A DNA stretch of 32,107 nt from NCBI GenBank assembly GCA_045589035.1, contig JAZNFJ010000022.1:1-32107 (forward strand). The letters are read 5' to 3'. This DNA comes from Avoscillospira sp045589035. Its GTDB lineage: Bacteria; Bacillota; Clostridia; Oscillospirales; Oscillospiraceae. Position numbers and translations under genes: made by a program. Positions 6,686 to 14,982 of this stretch are shown here, one piece after another. Numbering within the stretch: position 1 is the first letter of the stretch; every line of letters starts with the position of its first letter. The notes beneath the pieces are model-generated. The model saw nothing but the letters and a program-made list of their open reading frames with translations, ran no database searches and was not told the DNA's origin.

Positions 6686-7552
6686 ATGGCGACAGATATT
6701 CTTGCAACCATACATAATCGCATGGGCTCTTTTTCGAAGGGGCAGAAGCGAATTGCGAATTTTATGATTGCTTCCTATGATAAAGCGGCTTTTATGACCG
6801 CCAGCAAGTTGGGAAAGATGGTCAATGTTTCAGAATCCACCGTGGTGCGGTTTGCTGTGGAACTGGGCTTTGACGGCTATCCGAATATGCAGAAGGCACT
6901 GCAGGAAATGGTGCGGACAAAGCTGACGGCTGTGCAGCGCATTGGCGTGGATAATGACCGGTTTGGCGGTCAGGATGTGGTTTCCACGGTTCTTCATGCC
7001 GATATGGAGAGCATCCGTAGAACCAATGAAACTTTGGACCGTACGGTCTTACGTGCAGCTGTTGAATCCATCAGTAATGCTAAAAATATTTATATCGTTG
7101 GTGTTCGGTCCTCGGCTGCCATTGCGGCATATATGAATTTCTATTTCCGAAATATTTTTGATAATGTTCACCTGGTGGAATCCACGGCGACCAGTGAGAT
7201 GATGGAACAGATTTTCCATGTGGGTCAGGGAGATGTGGTAATCGGAATCAGCCTTCCCAGATACTCCAGCAGAACGGTCAAGGTTCTGGAGTTTGCGAGG
7301 GACTCCGGCGCAGAACTTGTGGTCATTACGGACTCTGCAGATGCACCTGCTGCAAAGCTGGCGCATCATACCCTTATGGCAAAAAGCGGAATGGTGTCTG
7401 TGGTTGACTCCCTTGTGGCACCTATGAGTCTGGTCAATGCGTTAATCGTTGCCATCGGCAGAAGAAAAGAGAAGGAATTTTCCCGTATCTTCGAGAATTT
7501 GGAGAAGATCTGGGCGGAATATGAGGTTTATGAAGGATTTGAAGAAACATAA
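6686..7552 (+). CDS. MurR/RpiR-family transcriptional regulator
   Basis: A 288-residue regulator with an N-terminal RpiR helix-turn-helix domain (about 1-78, including NVSESTVVRFAVELGFDGY). A C-terminal SIS sugar-phosphate-binding domain follows (about 105-255, including IYIVGVRSSAAIAAYMN). RpiR proteins respond to phosphosugars and control sugar or cell-wall amino-sugar genes. No sugar genes adjoin this one, so its targets are unclear. It has its own promoter with a repeated 10-mer that could be its operator. Its end overlaps the next gene by about 30 bases, so it is probably co-transcribed with the flavoprotein and cmk. Confidence 0.88.
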   Translation: MATDILATIHNRMGSFSKGQKRIANFMIASYDKAAFMTASKLGKMVNVSESTVVRFAVELGFDGYPNMQKALQEMVRTKLTAVQRIGVDNDRFGGQDVVSTVLHADMESIRRTNETLDRTVLRAAVESISNAKNIYIVGVRSSAAIAAYMNFYFRNIFDNVHLVESTATSEMMEQIFHVGQGDVVIGISLPRYSSRTVKVLEFARDSGAELVVITDSADAPAAKLAHHTLMAKSGMVSVVDSLVAPMSLVNALIVAIGRRKEKEFSRIFENLEKIWAEYEVYEGFEET

Positions 7553-8789
7553 GGTCATTGTTGTCGGTGGCGGTGCTGCGGGCATGATGGCTGCTGGTTT
7601 TGCTTCACTGGCAGGAGGCAAAGTTCTGCTGCTGGAAAAGAATGACAGACTTGGCAAGAAGCTTGCCATTACGGGCAAGGGTCGCTGCAATGTGACCAAT
7701 GCCTGTGCCGCTGAGGAAGTGCTGAAGAATACGCCCAGAAACGGTCGTTTTCTGTTCAGTGCCATGCAGGCATTTGCGCCGGATCAGGTGATGGCTTTCT
7801 TCGAAGAACATGGCTGCAAACTGAAGGTGGAACGGGGTAATCGCGTTTTTCCCGTCAGCGATAAATCTGCAGATGTGATCGATGCTCTACAGAGATTTCT
7901 CAAGGAACAAAATGTGGAACGCAAGCGGGCCGTGGTCAAGGAACTGTTGGTTGAAAACGGTGCTGTCCGTGGTGTTATGACGGATGAAGGTCCGGTTTAC
8001 GGCCGCTGCGTAATTCTTTGTACCGGAGGATGTTCTTATCCGCTGACCGGCTCCACCGGAGATGGCTACCGAATGGCGGAAGCAGTCGGACATAGCATCG
8101 TAACACCCAGAGGCTCTCTGGTTCCTTTGGAAGAGAATGGGATCTGGTGTGCTAAGATGCAGGGCTTGTCCTTGCGTAATGTATCAGTGAAGCTGATCAA
8201 TCAAAAAAATAAGACAATCTATGAAGATTTCGGCGAATTGCTGTTCACTCATTTTGGCTTGTCCGGCCCGACTGTTCTGAGCAGCAGTGCCCATTGTAAA
8301 GAGGGGGATACCTATCGGATTTCCATTGATCTGAAACCTGCACTGGATGAGCAAAAACTGGATCAGCGGATTTTGCGGGATCTGGAGCAGTATCAGAACC
8401 GCTCCATGGAAAATGCTTTGCAGGATCTGTATCCCAAATCCCTGATTCCGGTTATGCTGGAACGGGCAGAGATTGATCCGGATATGAAAGCGAACTCACT
8501 GACCCGTCAGCAACGAAGAAAGCTTTTGGAACTGACAAAAGCTTTTACTGTGCAGATTGCAGGTCCAAGACCGGTCGCGGAGGCAATCATCACTGCCGGA
8601 GGTATCAAGACAAAAGAAGTCGACCCCAAAACCATGGAATCCAAATTGGTTTCCGGTCTGTATTTTGCCGGAGAGGTTTTGGATGTGGATGCCTATACAG
8701 GCGGGTTTAATTTGCAGATCGCATGGTCCACTGCCCGTGCAGCAGGTATGGCAGCAGGTGGCCGTGATTTTACTGAGGAGGAATTATAA
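7521..8789 (+). CDS. FAD-dependent oxidoreductase, BaiN/HI0933-like
   Basis: A flavoprotein of about 420 residues. A Rossmann FAD-binding motif GGGAAG lies near residue 17, followed by KLAITGKGRCNVTN. A late LYFAGEVLDVDAYTGGFN segment near the C-terminus completes the HI0933 signature. The family is often annotated as an NAD(P)/FAD-dependent oxidoreductase. Some members (BaiN) act in bile-acid dehydroxylation, but most, including copies beside cmk as here, have no proven substrate. The start is one of two nearby ATGs (7521 or 7530), both inside the end of the regulator gene, so translation is likely coupled. The stop overlaps the cmk start (TAATG). Confidence 0.87.
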   Translation: MRFMKDLKKHKVIVVGGGAAGMMAAGFASLAGGKVLLLEKNDRLGKKLAITGKGRCNVTNACAAEEVLKNTPRNGRFLFSAMQAFAPDQVMAFFEEHGCKLKVERGNRVFPVSDKSADVIDALQRFLKEQNVERKRAVVKELLVENGAVRGVMTDEGPVYGRCVILCTGGCSYPLTGSTGDGYRMAEAVGHSIVTPRGSLVPLEENGIWCAKMQGLSLRNVSVKLINQKNKTIYEDFGELLFTHFGLSGPTVLSSSAHCKEGDTYRISIDLKPALDEQKLDQRILRDLEQYQNRSMENALQDLYPKSLIPVMLERAEIDPDMKANSLTRQQRRKLLELTKAFTVQIAGPRPVAEAIITAGGIKTKEVDPKTMESKLVSGLYFAGEVLDVDAYTGGFNLQIAWSTARAAGMAAGGRDFTEEEL

Positions 8790-9466
8790 TGAAGTTTGTT
8801 TCCATTGCCATTGATGGCCCTGCCGGTGCAGGTAAGAGCACCATGGCAAAACGCGTTGCCAAGGATATGGGTTATGTCTATGTGGATACCGGCGCCATCT
8901 ACCGTACAATTGGATATCATGTAAATATGTGCGGGATCGGTGCTAAGGATGTGGATGGTGTAACCCGCCTGATTGATGATGTAAATATCGAAATCGCATA
9001 TGCTGACGGTCAGCAGAGAATGCTTCTTAACGGCAAGGATGTGACCGATGAACTCCGCACGCCGCTTATGAGTGATTACGCATCCAAGATTTCTGCCATG
9101 AAAGTCGTCCGCGATTATCTTCTGGATGTGCAGAGAGATCTTGCACGAAAGCACAATGTGATTATGGATGGCCGTGATATTGGTACAGTTGTTCTGCCCA
9201 ATGCGGATGTCAAGATTTTCCTGACGGCTTCTGCGGAAGTTCGTGCCCAGAGAAGACTGGATGAACTGGTGGCGCGGGGAGAGAAGAATGTGACTTTTCA
9301 GAGCATTCTCTCTGATATGAAAGAACGCGACCATCGCGACATGAACAGACCGGTTGCACCTTTGAAGCAGGCGGATGATGCTGTGCTTCTGGACAGTTCT
9401 GACCTGAATATTGAGGAAAGCGTGGCTGCAATCAAGAAGATTATTGAGGAGAAACTGCAGGCATGA
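8789..9466 (+). CDS. cmk: Cytidylate kinase
   Basis: A 225-residue NMP kinase that converts CMP and dCMP to the diphosphates using ATP. The P-loop GPAGAGKST lies at about residues 10-18. DTGAIYR and the late MDGRDIGTVV motif are characteristic of Cmk, and a lid region rich in Arg (QRRLDEL, RDHRDMNRP) follows. GAGGAGG precedes the ATG, which overlaps the previous stop. It overlaps plsC by four bases. The cmk-plsC-ispH/rpsA order is a recurrent Firmicute cluster. Confidence 0.96.
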   Translation: MKFVSIAIDGPAGAGKSTMAKRVAKDMGYVYVDTGAIYRTIGYHVNMCGIGAKDVDGVTRLIDDVNIEIAYADGQQRMLLNGKDVTDELRTPLMSDYASKISAMKVVRDYLLDVQRDLARKHNVIMDGRDIGTVVLPNADVKIFLTASAEVRAQRRLDELVARGEKNVTFQSILSDMKERDHRDMNRPVAPLKQADDAVLLDSSDLNIEESVAAIKKIIEEKLQA

Positions 9467-10065
9467 TATCGGGCGTGATCTATTGGATCCTGTATGCCGT
9501 TGTACGGACGGTTATGTTCCTTTACCACCCTGTTTTTCGTGTAATAGGACGGGAAAATGTTCCTAAGGATGGTCGGTTTCTGATTTGCCCCAATCACAGC
9601 GGTATGGCAGATCCGCTCTGGGTTTTGTTTGCGCTGCGGATGGATCATATACCTCGCATCATGGCGAAGAAAGAGGTCATGGATGTTCCTGTTTTGGGAT
9701 GGATTCTAAAGAAATTTGGGGTTTTCGGTGTGGATCGTGGCGGCACAGATGTCAATGCGATCAAGACCGGTCTTCGGTGCTTGAAGGATGATCAGCAGCT
9801 TATGATTTTTCCGGAGGGTACCCGCGTAAAGCACGGAACAAGAGTTGTTCCCAAGCGAGGCGTTATTTTGTTGTCAAATCGTACCGACACGCCCATTCTG
9901 CCGGTGTACTTATCTGCAAAGCGACATCCCTTTGGCCCAATCACTTGTGTGATTGGAGAGCCGTATCTACCGGATTTTAATGGTGAACGTCCTTCAGATG
10001 CAAAACTGGAAGAAGCTGCGGTTTCGCTGATGGACCGCATCTATGAAATGGGGGAGCGGGTATGA
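9463..10065 (+). CDS. plsC: 1-acyl-sn-glycerol-3-phosphate acyltransferase
   Basis: A 200-residue membrane-associated acyltransferase that makes phosphatidic acid from lysophosphatidic acid. The catalytic NHSGMAD box (H45, D50) and the substrate-binding FPEGTR box (116-121) are both present. A hydrophobic N-terminal segment (about 4-22) would anchor it to the membrane. Length fits the shorter PlsC forms. ATGA overlaps link it to cmk upstream and to ispH-rpsA downstream, indicating a translationally coupled operon. Confidence 0.93.
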   Translation: MISGVIYWILYAVVRTVMFLYHPVFRVIGRENVPKDGRFLICPNHSGMADPLWVLFALRMDHIPRIMAKKEVMDVPVLGWILKKFGVFGVDRGGTDVNAIKTGLRCLKDDQQLMIFPEGTRVKHGTRVVPKRGVILLSNRTDTPILPVYLSAKRHPFGPITCVIGEPYLPDFNGERPSDAKLEEAAVSLMDRIYEMGERV

Positions 10066-12044
10066 AGATAACATTGGCTAAGACTGCCGGTTTTTGCTTT
10101 GGAGTAGACCGTGCAGTAAAACTGGTTGATCAGGCTGTTGCGGAAGGAAAACGGGTATATACGCTCGGTCCGATCATTCATAACCGCCATGTGACAAAGC
10201 ATTTTGCCGATCAGGGTGTCTGTGAGATTGCCTCTCCGAAGGACGCTGTTGCGGGAACTTGTGTGATTATTCGCTCCCACGGCGTTTCCAGAGCGATACA
10301 GGAACAGCTGGAAGCTGCCGGTGTGGAGATTGTGGATGCCACCTGCCCCTTTGTGAAGCGGATACATAAGCTGGTATCTGCAGCGGATGAGCAGGGGAGA
10401 TTGCCTCTCATAATCGGCACGAAAGACCATCCGGAAGTCGTGGCTATTGCCGGTTGGTGCAGCCGTGCCGAGGTGTTTGAAACACCTGAATCTCTGCAAA
10501 TATGGTTGAACGAGCAGCCAGAACGCAGGGAAATTCCTGTCACAATGGTGTGTCAAACGACCAACACGCAGAAAATATGGGAAAATTGCAGGGAAATTAT
10601 AAAAAAAGAGTGTACAAATTACGAAATCTTTGATACAATATGCGAAGCGACAGAAAAGCGGCAGGAAGAAGCGAGTGAGTTATCCAGAAATTGCGATGCG
10701 ATGGTCGTAGTCGGCGATACGAACAGCTCCAACACAAAGCGGCTTGCGATGATTTGCAGGCAGTATTGTGATCATGTTGCGCTGATCGAGGATGCAGACG
10801 AACTGGACTTGTCGCATCTTTCTTGTGCCAATTCTGTTGGTGTCACGGCGGGGGCATCTACCCCGGCGTGGATAATAAAGGAGGTCAACAACAAAATGAG
10901 CGAAGAAATCAAGGTTGAAACTGCAATGGAGGAGAATTTTGCCGAGCTTCTCGAGCAGTCTATCAAAACTTTAAATAATGGAGATAAGGTCACGGGTATC
11001 GTTACTGCTATCGGCACCACTGAGATCCAGGTCGATCTGGGCACCAAGCATGCCGGTTATGTTCCTGTCGATGAATTCAGTTCCGATCCTACCGTCAAGG
11101 CTGAAGAAGTCCTGAAGGTCGGCGACGAGATCGAGGTCATGGTTATCCATGTCAACGATTCCGAAGGTACCGTCCGTCTGTCCAAGAAGCGTCTGGAAGC
11201 TGGCAAGGCTTGGGAAGTCATTGAAGCTGCTGCCGAGAACAAGGACGTTGTGGAAGGCATCATCACCGAAGAGAACAAGGGCGGCATCGTCGCCAACGTG
11301 AAGGGCATCCGCGTCTTCATCCCCGCTTCTCAGACCGGTGTTCCCAAGGGTGGCGATCTGGCTGCTCTGGTTAAGACCACTGTTCAGATGCGTATTACTG
11401 AAGTTAACCGCGCTCGCCGCAGAGTGGTTGGCTCCATCCGCGCTGTTTCCAGCGAACTGCGTAAGGCTGCTCAGGAAAAGATCTGGGCTGAAATCGAAGT
11501 GGGCAAGAAGTACAACGGTACTGTCAAGAGCCTGACTTCCTACGGTGCATTTGTTGACATCGGCGGCGTGGACGGCATGGTTCATGTTTCCGAACTGTCC
11601 TGGAATCGTATCAAGAACCCCGCTGAAGTCGTTAAGGTCGGCGATGAGATCGAGGTTTTCGTTATCGCTCTGGATCCTGAAAAGAAGAAGATCTCTCTGG
11701 GCTACAAGACTGCTGAGAGCAATCCCTGGACTCTGTTCAACGAGCAGTACAAGACCGGCGATGTCGCAACTGTTAAGGTTGTGAAGCTGATGGCTTTCGG
11801 TGCTTTCGCCGAAATCATCCCCGGTGTTGACGGTCTGATCCATATTTCTCAGATCGCTGTTCGCCGTATCGGTAAGCCTGAGGACGTTCTGGCTGAGGGT
11901 CAGGAAGTGGAAGCAAAGATCACTGAGATCGATGCTGAAAACAAGCGCATCAGCCTGTCCATCCGCGCTCTGCTGGCTCCCGTTGAGGAAGCAGAGGAAG
12001 CTGAGGAAGTCGAAGAAGTCGAAGAGACTGAAGACGCTGAATAA
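10062..12044 (+). CDS. ispH-rpsA: Fusion of 4-hydroxy-3-methylbut-2-enyl diphosphate reductase (IspH) and ribosomal protein S1
   Basis: A 660-residue fusion. Residues 1-275 are IspH, the last enzyme of the MEP isoprenoid pathway, which reduces HMBPP to IPP and DMAPP. The three iron-sulfur cysteines are C12, C95 and C194, with H40, H73, H123 and E125 in the expected substrate positions. Residues 279-660 contain four S1 RNA-binding domains (about 306-377, 393-461, 481-548 and 565-635) and an acidic tail. Such fusions are known in Clostridia. Codon use shifts at the junction to that of a very highly expressed gene. AAAGGAGGT lies 10 bases before an in-frame ATG at 10896, so a free 382-residue S1 may also be made. 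Confidence 0.95.
   Translation: MKITLAKTAGFCFGVDRAVKLVDQAVAEGKRVYTLGPIIHNRHVTKHFADQGVCEIASPKDAVAGTCVIIRSHGVSRAIQEQLEAAGVEIVDATCPFVKRIHKLVSAADEQGRLPLIIGTKDHPEVVAIAGWCSRAEVFETPESLQIWLNEQPERREIPVTMVCQTTNTQKIWENCREIIKKECTNYEIFDTICEATEKRQEEASELSRNCDAMVVVGDTNSSNTKRLAMICRQYCDHVALIEDADELDLSHLSCANSVGVTAGASTPAWIIKEVNNKMSEEIKVETAMEENFAELLEQSIKTLNNGDKVTGIVTAIGTTEIQVDLGTKHAGYVPVDEFSSDPTVKAEEVLKVGDEIEVMVIHVNDSEGTVRLSKKRLEAGKAWEVIEAAAENKDVVEGIITEENKGGIVANVKGIRVFIPASQTGVPKGGDLAALVKTTVQMRITEVNRARRRVVGSIRAVSSELRKAAQEKIWAEIEVGKKYNGTVKSLTSYGAFVDIGGVDGMVHVSELSWNRIKNPAEVVKVGDEIEVFVIALDPEKKKISLGYKTAESNPWTLFNEQYKTGDVATVKVVKLMAFGAFAEIIPGVDGLIHISQIAVRRIGKPEDVLAEGQEVEAKITEIDAENKRISLSIRALLAPVEEAEEAEEVEEVEETEDAE
10611..10639 (+). 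promoter_or_regulatory. Possible internal promoter in the ispH part
   Basis: TGTACA (10611-10616), 17 bases, then TGATACAAT, an extended -10 with TACAAT at 10634-10639, lie in an AT-rich patch. Start would be near 10646, giving the S1 part a leader of about 250 bases. The -10 coincides with codons for the conserved DTIC motif, so chance is a real alternative. Confidence 0.3.
10877..10885 (+). promoter_or_regulatory. Strong internal ribosome-binding site before the S1 part
   Basis: AAAGGAGGT matches the anti-Shine-Dalgarno almost fully. It stands 10 bases before the in-frame ATG at 10896 (residue 279 of the fusion), where the S1 protein family normally begins. Confidence 0.7.
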
Positions 12045-12050
12045 TGTTAC

Positions 12051-12083
12051 AAAAGTGATCCGACAAATGTCGGAGCACTTTTT
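12051..12083 (+). terminator. Terminator after ispH-rpsA, probably bidirectional
   Basis: Arms AAAAGTG and CACTTTT (12051-12057 with 12076-12082), one A-G mismatch, then TCCGAC with GTCGGA around an AAAT loop, followed by TTTTT. On the minus strand the same hairpin ends in TTTT. It could therefore also end the convergent ylbJ transcript. Confidence 0.88.
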
Positions 12084-12128
12084 GTCAATCAAAAAGGAAG
12101 GACGCCTAGAGCCGGGCTTTTATGTAGT

Positions 12129-12338
12129 TTACAGAGAAAAATCCTTGTCGTTATATTGAGAAAAATCCTGTGCCTTCGGCTTTGCGGGAACTCGTTTCAA
12201 GGGATCGTAGCGAAAGCGGCGGCAATGGTGTCCTGCGGGGACAATACCGCACTTCTGGCAGATCATCTGCTCTTCGTTTACTTTTCCTGCAAAAGCGCAG
12301 TGGGCACAGTAACGGTCGATCTTTTTGCGAAACAACAT
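12129..12338 (-). CDS. Small Cys-rich (zinc-ribbon-like) conserved protein
   Basis: A 69-residue protein of unknown function. C11-x2-C14 and C27-x2-C30 pairs, plus H37, H38 and C39, suggest a small zinc-binding fold. A HCRRFRYDPLKR segment and a C-terminal DFSQYNDKDFSL tail follow. I recall similar short proteins in many Clostridia but know no assigned role. The ATG at 12338 is preferred to an upstream in-frame GTG because AAAGG lies at suitable distance. It lies 24 bases downstream of ylbJ on the same strand, so the two may be co-transcribed. A TATAAT on the minus strand (12367-12362) offers an alternative private promoter. Confidence 0.78.
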   Translation of the reverse strand: MLFRKKIDRYCAHCAFAGKVNEEQMICQKCGIVPAGHHCRRFRYDPLKRVPAKPKAQDFSQYNDKDFSL

Positions 12339-12362
12339 GGTCAACACACCTTTCCAGGACCA

Positions 12363-13415
12363 TTATACCTGATTATTCTTCACTTTTCCAGAGGATTCTT
12401 TTAGAAATCTGAAACCCAGGAAAATGATTGGTAGTAGGATCATGCTCTGGAAGAGTGGCGATGGAAGTTGGAATTTGGAAATACCGCATGGGTGAGGCAA
12501 TGGCAGAAGCGGAGTGATGCCTGCGGCAAGGATGGCACTTAAGAAACCTTGGCATATTTTTCCTAACAAAAGCTTCTTTCCGGATAGACCTTCTTCTGTT
12601 AAAACAGCGAGGGATTGGAGCATCACACAAAGACCGCCGAAACCTAAAAGAAAGGAAGAAATTATAAATTTTAACGGCTGTGGAAACTGACTGGATGCCA
12701 GTAGCTTTGCACCGCCTGCCAGCTCCAGTATTCCTAAGGTGATACCGCCAAAGGGCAGAACGTTTTGTAGACATTGTGTCAAAATGGAGAAGAATAGAAT
12801 GAAGGAGCAGACCAGAACAGCGGTTCTCCCGGCATCCGTGATGGAAGATGTCCATAATTGAGAAAATGGTGGCGGTATTGCGTCTTTCTTACTAAATGCA
12901 GCACTCTTAATGTGTTCTTTTGGGCGGAATAAAATGCCCATCAGATAAGCCGATAAAATATGGATGGCATAGAGGATTATTCCAATTTTGATGCTTTGAA
13001 AAATAGCTGTTCCTATGATATTGAGTACAAATGCAGGTCCTGCGTTGTTGCAGAAGAAAGTTACCTGCTCTGCTTCGTTTTTGGATAGCAGTCCGGAGCG
13101 ATATAAACTTGCTGCGGTTTTTGCACCAATAGGGTATCCGCCAATGCTGCCAAGTATTAAAGCAGAAGCTGCAGATCCGGGAATGTGGAACAACTGCTCA
13201 ATGAAAGGGGCGGCAAGAAAGGATAAACTATCTGCATAGCCTGCGCTGATCCAGTAATTGGTCAGGACAAAAAAAGGAAATAAAGAGGGCAAAATTGCTG
13301 TGGCACAAATTTTTAAGCCGACTTTAGCGCCCTCGGCGGCAGATTCTGGCATAAGAAGAAAGCAGAAGGCACAAGCAGTCCAAATGATCAGCGGGAATAA
13401 CTTTCGAATAAGCAC
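12363..13415 (-). CDS. ylbJ: Sporulation integral membrane protein YlbJ
   Basis: A polytopic membrane protein of about 350 residues with eight or so hydrophobic segments. Family-typical motifs include a GLKICATAILPSLFPFFVL opening, a GSIGGYPIGAKTAASLY motif and NNAGPAFVL. YlbJ is required for spore cortex formation in Bacillus and belongs to the nucleoside-recognition (Gate) domain group. Its transport role is unproven. The GTG start is chosen because GAGGTGAT (13430-13423) lies 7 bases upstream on the minus strand. This start also avoids overlap with the divergent yqfC. It is the only minus-strand block in the window and converges on ispH-rpsA. Confidence 0.9.
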   Translation of the reverse strand: MLIRKLFPLIIWTACAFCFLLMPESAAEGAKVGLKICATAILPSLFPFFVLTNYWISAGYADSLSFLAAPFIEQLFHIPGSAASALILGSIGGYPIGAKTAASLYRSGLLSKNEAEQVTFFCNNAGPAFVLNIIGTAIFQSIKIGIILYAIHILSAYLMGILFRPKEHIKSAAFSKKDAIPPPFSQLWTSSITDAGRTAVLVCSFILFFSILTQCLQNVLPFGGITLGILELAGGAKLLASSQFPQPLKFIISSFLLGFGGLCVMLQSLAVLTEEGLSGKKLLLGKICQGFLSAILAAGITPLLPLPHPCGISKFQLPSPLFQSMILLPIIFLGFRFLKESSGKVKNNQV

Positions 13416-13501
13416 AATCCTAATCACCTCAAGAGAATCTATGCGTTGTGGGACAAATCCTTTCCAGCCATGCATATAATTTCTGTGATGGGGGTGATTC
13501 T
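13416..13501. promoter_or_regulatory. Divergent intergenic region between ylbJ and yqfC
   Basis: Eighty-six bases hold strong ribosome-binding sites for both genes: GAGGTGAT on the minus strand and GGGGGTGAT on the plus strand. A CATATAAT box at 13473-13480 could be the -10 for yqfC, of sigma-A or sigma-E type. No convincing -35 is visible. On the minus strand GCATAGATT is a weak sigma-E-like -10 for ylbJ. Both genes are sigma-E controlled in Bacillus. Confidence 0.4.
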
Positions 13502-13780
13502 GTGAACAGAGCAAGAAAATTCTTAGCTGACGCAGCAGGCCTTCTGGAATTGCCCGGAGATGTTCTGGCCGGTCTGCCCAGAATGGAACTGGTTGGCTTT
13601 CGGGAATTCAGTATAGAGCCGCACAAGGGACTGGTGGAGTATGAGCGGGAACAGATCATTATCGAAACTGTCGTGGGGAGAGTCAGTCTTGTGGGGCGGG
13701 AATTGACAATTCGTCTGATGAACAGCAACCGGATCACCGTTGGCGGTGGAATTTGCGGTGTGGAACTGCTGGAGGGATAA
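13502..13780 (+). CDS. yqfC: Sporulation protein YqfC
   Basis: A 92-residue YabP/YqfC-family protein, made in the mother cell in Bacillus, of unknown biochemical role. The sequence has the family's MELVGFREFSIEPHKGLVEY and IIIETVVGRVSLVGRELTIRLM beta-rich segments. The GTG start is chosen because GGGGGTGAT lies 4-5 bases before it and gives the usual family length; an upstream ATG at 13448 would overlap the ylbJ leader. It is followed after two bases by yqfD, the invariant pairing in endospore formers. Confidence 0.93.
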   Translation: MNRARKFLADAAGLLELPGDVLAGLPRMELVGFREFSIEPHKGLVEYEREQIIIETVVGRVSLVGRELTIRLMNSNRITVGGGICGVELLEG

Positions 13781-13782
13781 CT

Positions 13783-14982
13783 ATGATGAAAATCTTTTAT
13801 TATCTCCGCGGCTATTCTGTGATAGAGATCTGTGGTGCATCACCCGGATGGGCGCTGAACAAAATCTCGGATGCAAGAATTGCGTTCTGGGATATCTGTC
13901 AAATTGACTCCATGACTGTGCGCGTGAAAGTGTTCCGTGGAAGTGAGCAATATGTGTGCTCTGCAGCTGCATCCGCAATGTGCGACAGTAAGACAGTTGC
14001 GACCAGAGGCATATTTGAAATTACTGACAGGATTGTTGGACGCCCGGTTTTGTTGATAATGCTTCTGTTTTCCATACTTGCAGCCCTTTTGCTTCCGTGC
14101 TTTGTCTTCTTTTATGAAGTCGAGGGCAATGAAACGATACCGGAGCAAAGAATCCTTCGCGCCTTAAATGGTTCGGAAATTGGTTTTGGTACTTACGGTC
14201 CCTATATCTATCCACGTCGTGCACGGGATAGAGTGATTGCAGATATACCGGAACTGCAGTGGCTTACCATCGTGCAAAATGGCTGCCGCGCGAAGGTAGT
14301 TGTACGGGAACGGGAGCAAGCACCGGCGTTGGAAGCAAGGAAGGGATTTGCCAATGTGATCGCTTCCCGAAGTGGTATTATTACAAAGCAGGCTGTGTAT
14401 TTGGGACAACCTCTTTGTAAGGTTGGCGATACGGTATCCAAAGGAGAGGTGTTGGTTTCCGGTGTTGTGGATCTTGAACGAACATATTTGCTTGAACCGG
14501 CCAATGCAGAGATTTTTGCCCGGACGTGGAGGCAGATCGCGGCATGTATACCAACATCCTATCGGGATAAGTCTGCAGTTTCCGGGCAGAAAAAATGTCT
14601 ATGGCTTGTTTTTGGCGGAAGAAGAATAAAAATCTTCGGAAATAGTGGAATTTCCTATGGCAGTTGTGATAAAATGATAAGTACCAAAACTGTGACATTA
14701 CCGCAGGGGCTTCAGCTGCCGATATCAGTTGTAACGGAAACTTTTTGCCTCTACGAAGATCATACAACGCAGATGAAACAATCGGATGCGGAACGGATTT
14801 TAACAGCATATGCTGAGGAGATGACAAACCTGCAGATGAAGGCAGGGCAGATCCTCGGGAAATCCGGCCAGATGGAAAAGGGAAAAGGTCAGTATCTGCT
14901 CACGTCAACATTGGAATGTCACGAAATGATCGCCGAAGTTGTAGAGGCGAAATGGAATAACGAGGAATTTACGAATGATTGA
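13783..14982 (+). CDS. yqfD: Sporulation protein YqfD
   Basis: A 399-residue protein with an N-terminal cytoplasmic domain and a membrane segment near residues 88-112 (PVLLIMLLFSILAALLLP). A long domain follows whose start (YEVEGNETIPEQRILRAL) resembles a POTRA-like fold. YqfD is a SpoIV-type sporulation protein. In Bacillus it is sigma-E dependent and has no known enzymatic activity. GGAGGG lies just before the tandem ATG ATG; I take the first. Its stop overlaps the start of phoH. Confidence 0.92.
   Translation: MMKIFYYLRGYSVIEICGASPGWALNKISDARIAFWDICQIDSMTVRVKVFRGSEQYVCSAAASAMCDSKTVATRGIFEITDRIVGRPVLLIMLLFSILAALLLPCFVFFYEVEGNETIPEQRILRALNGSEIGFGTYGPYIYPRRARDRVIADIPELQWLTIVQNGCRAKVVVREREQAPALEARKGFANVIASRSGIITKQAVYLGQPLCKVGDTVSKGEVLVSGVVDLERTYLLEPANAEIFARTWRQIAACIPTSYRDKSAVSGQKKCLWLVFGGRRIKIFGNSGISYGSCDKMISTKTVTLPQGLQLPISVVTETFCLYEDHTTQMKQSDAERILTAYAEEMTNLQMKAGQILGKSGQMEKGKGQYLLTSTLECHEMIAEVVEAKWNNEEFTND

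Noticed and set aside
10971..12092. A 373-codon minus-strand frame over the S1 domains
   Set aside because: It is an antisense shadow of the strongly biased rpsA codons. The plus strand has four clear S1 domains.
13475..13480. TATAAT as a certain sigma-A promoter for yqfC
   Set aside because: No acceptable -35 at 16-18 bases. It is kept only as a tentative -10 in the divergent region entry.
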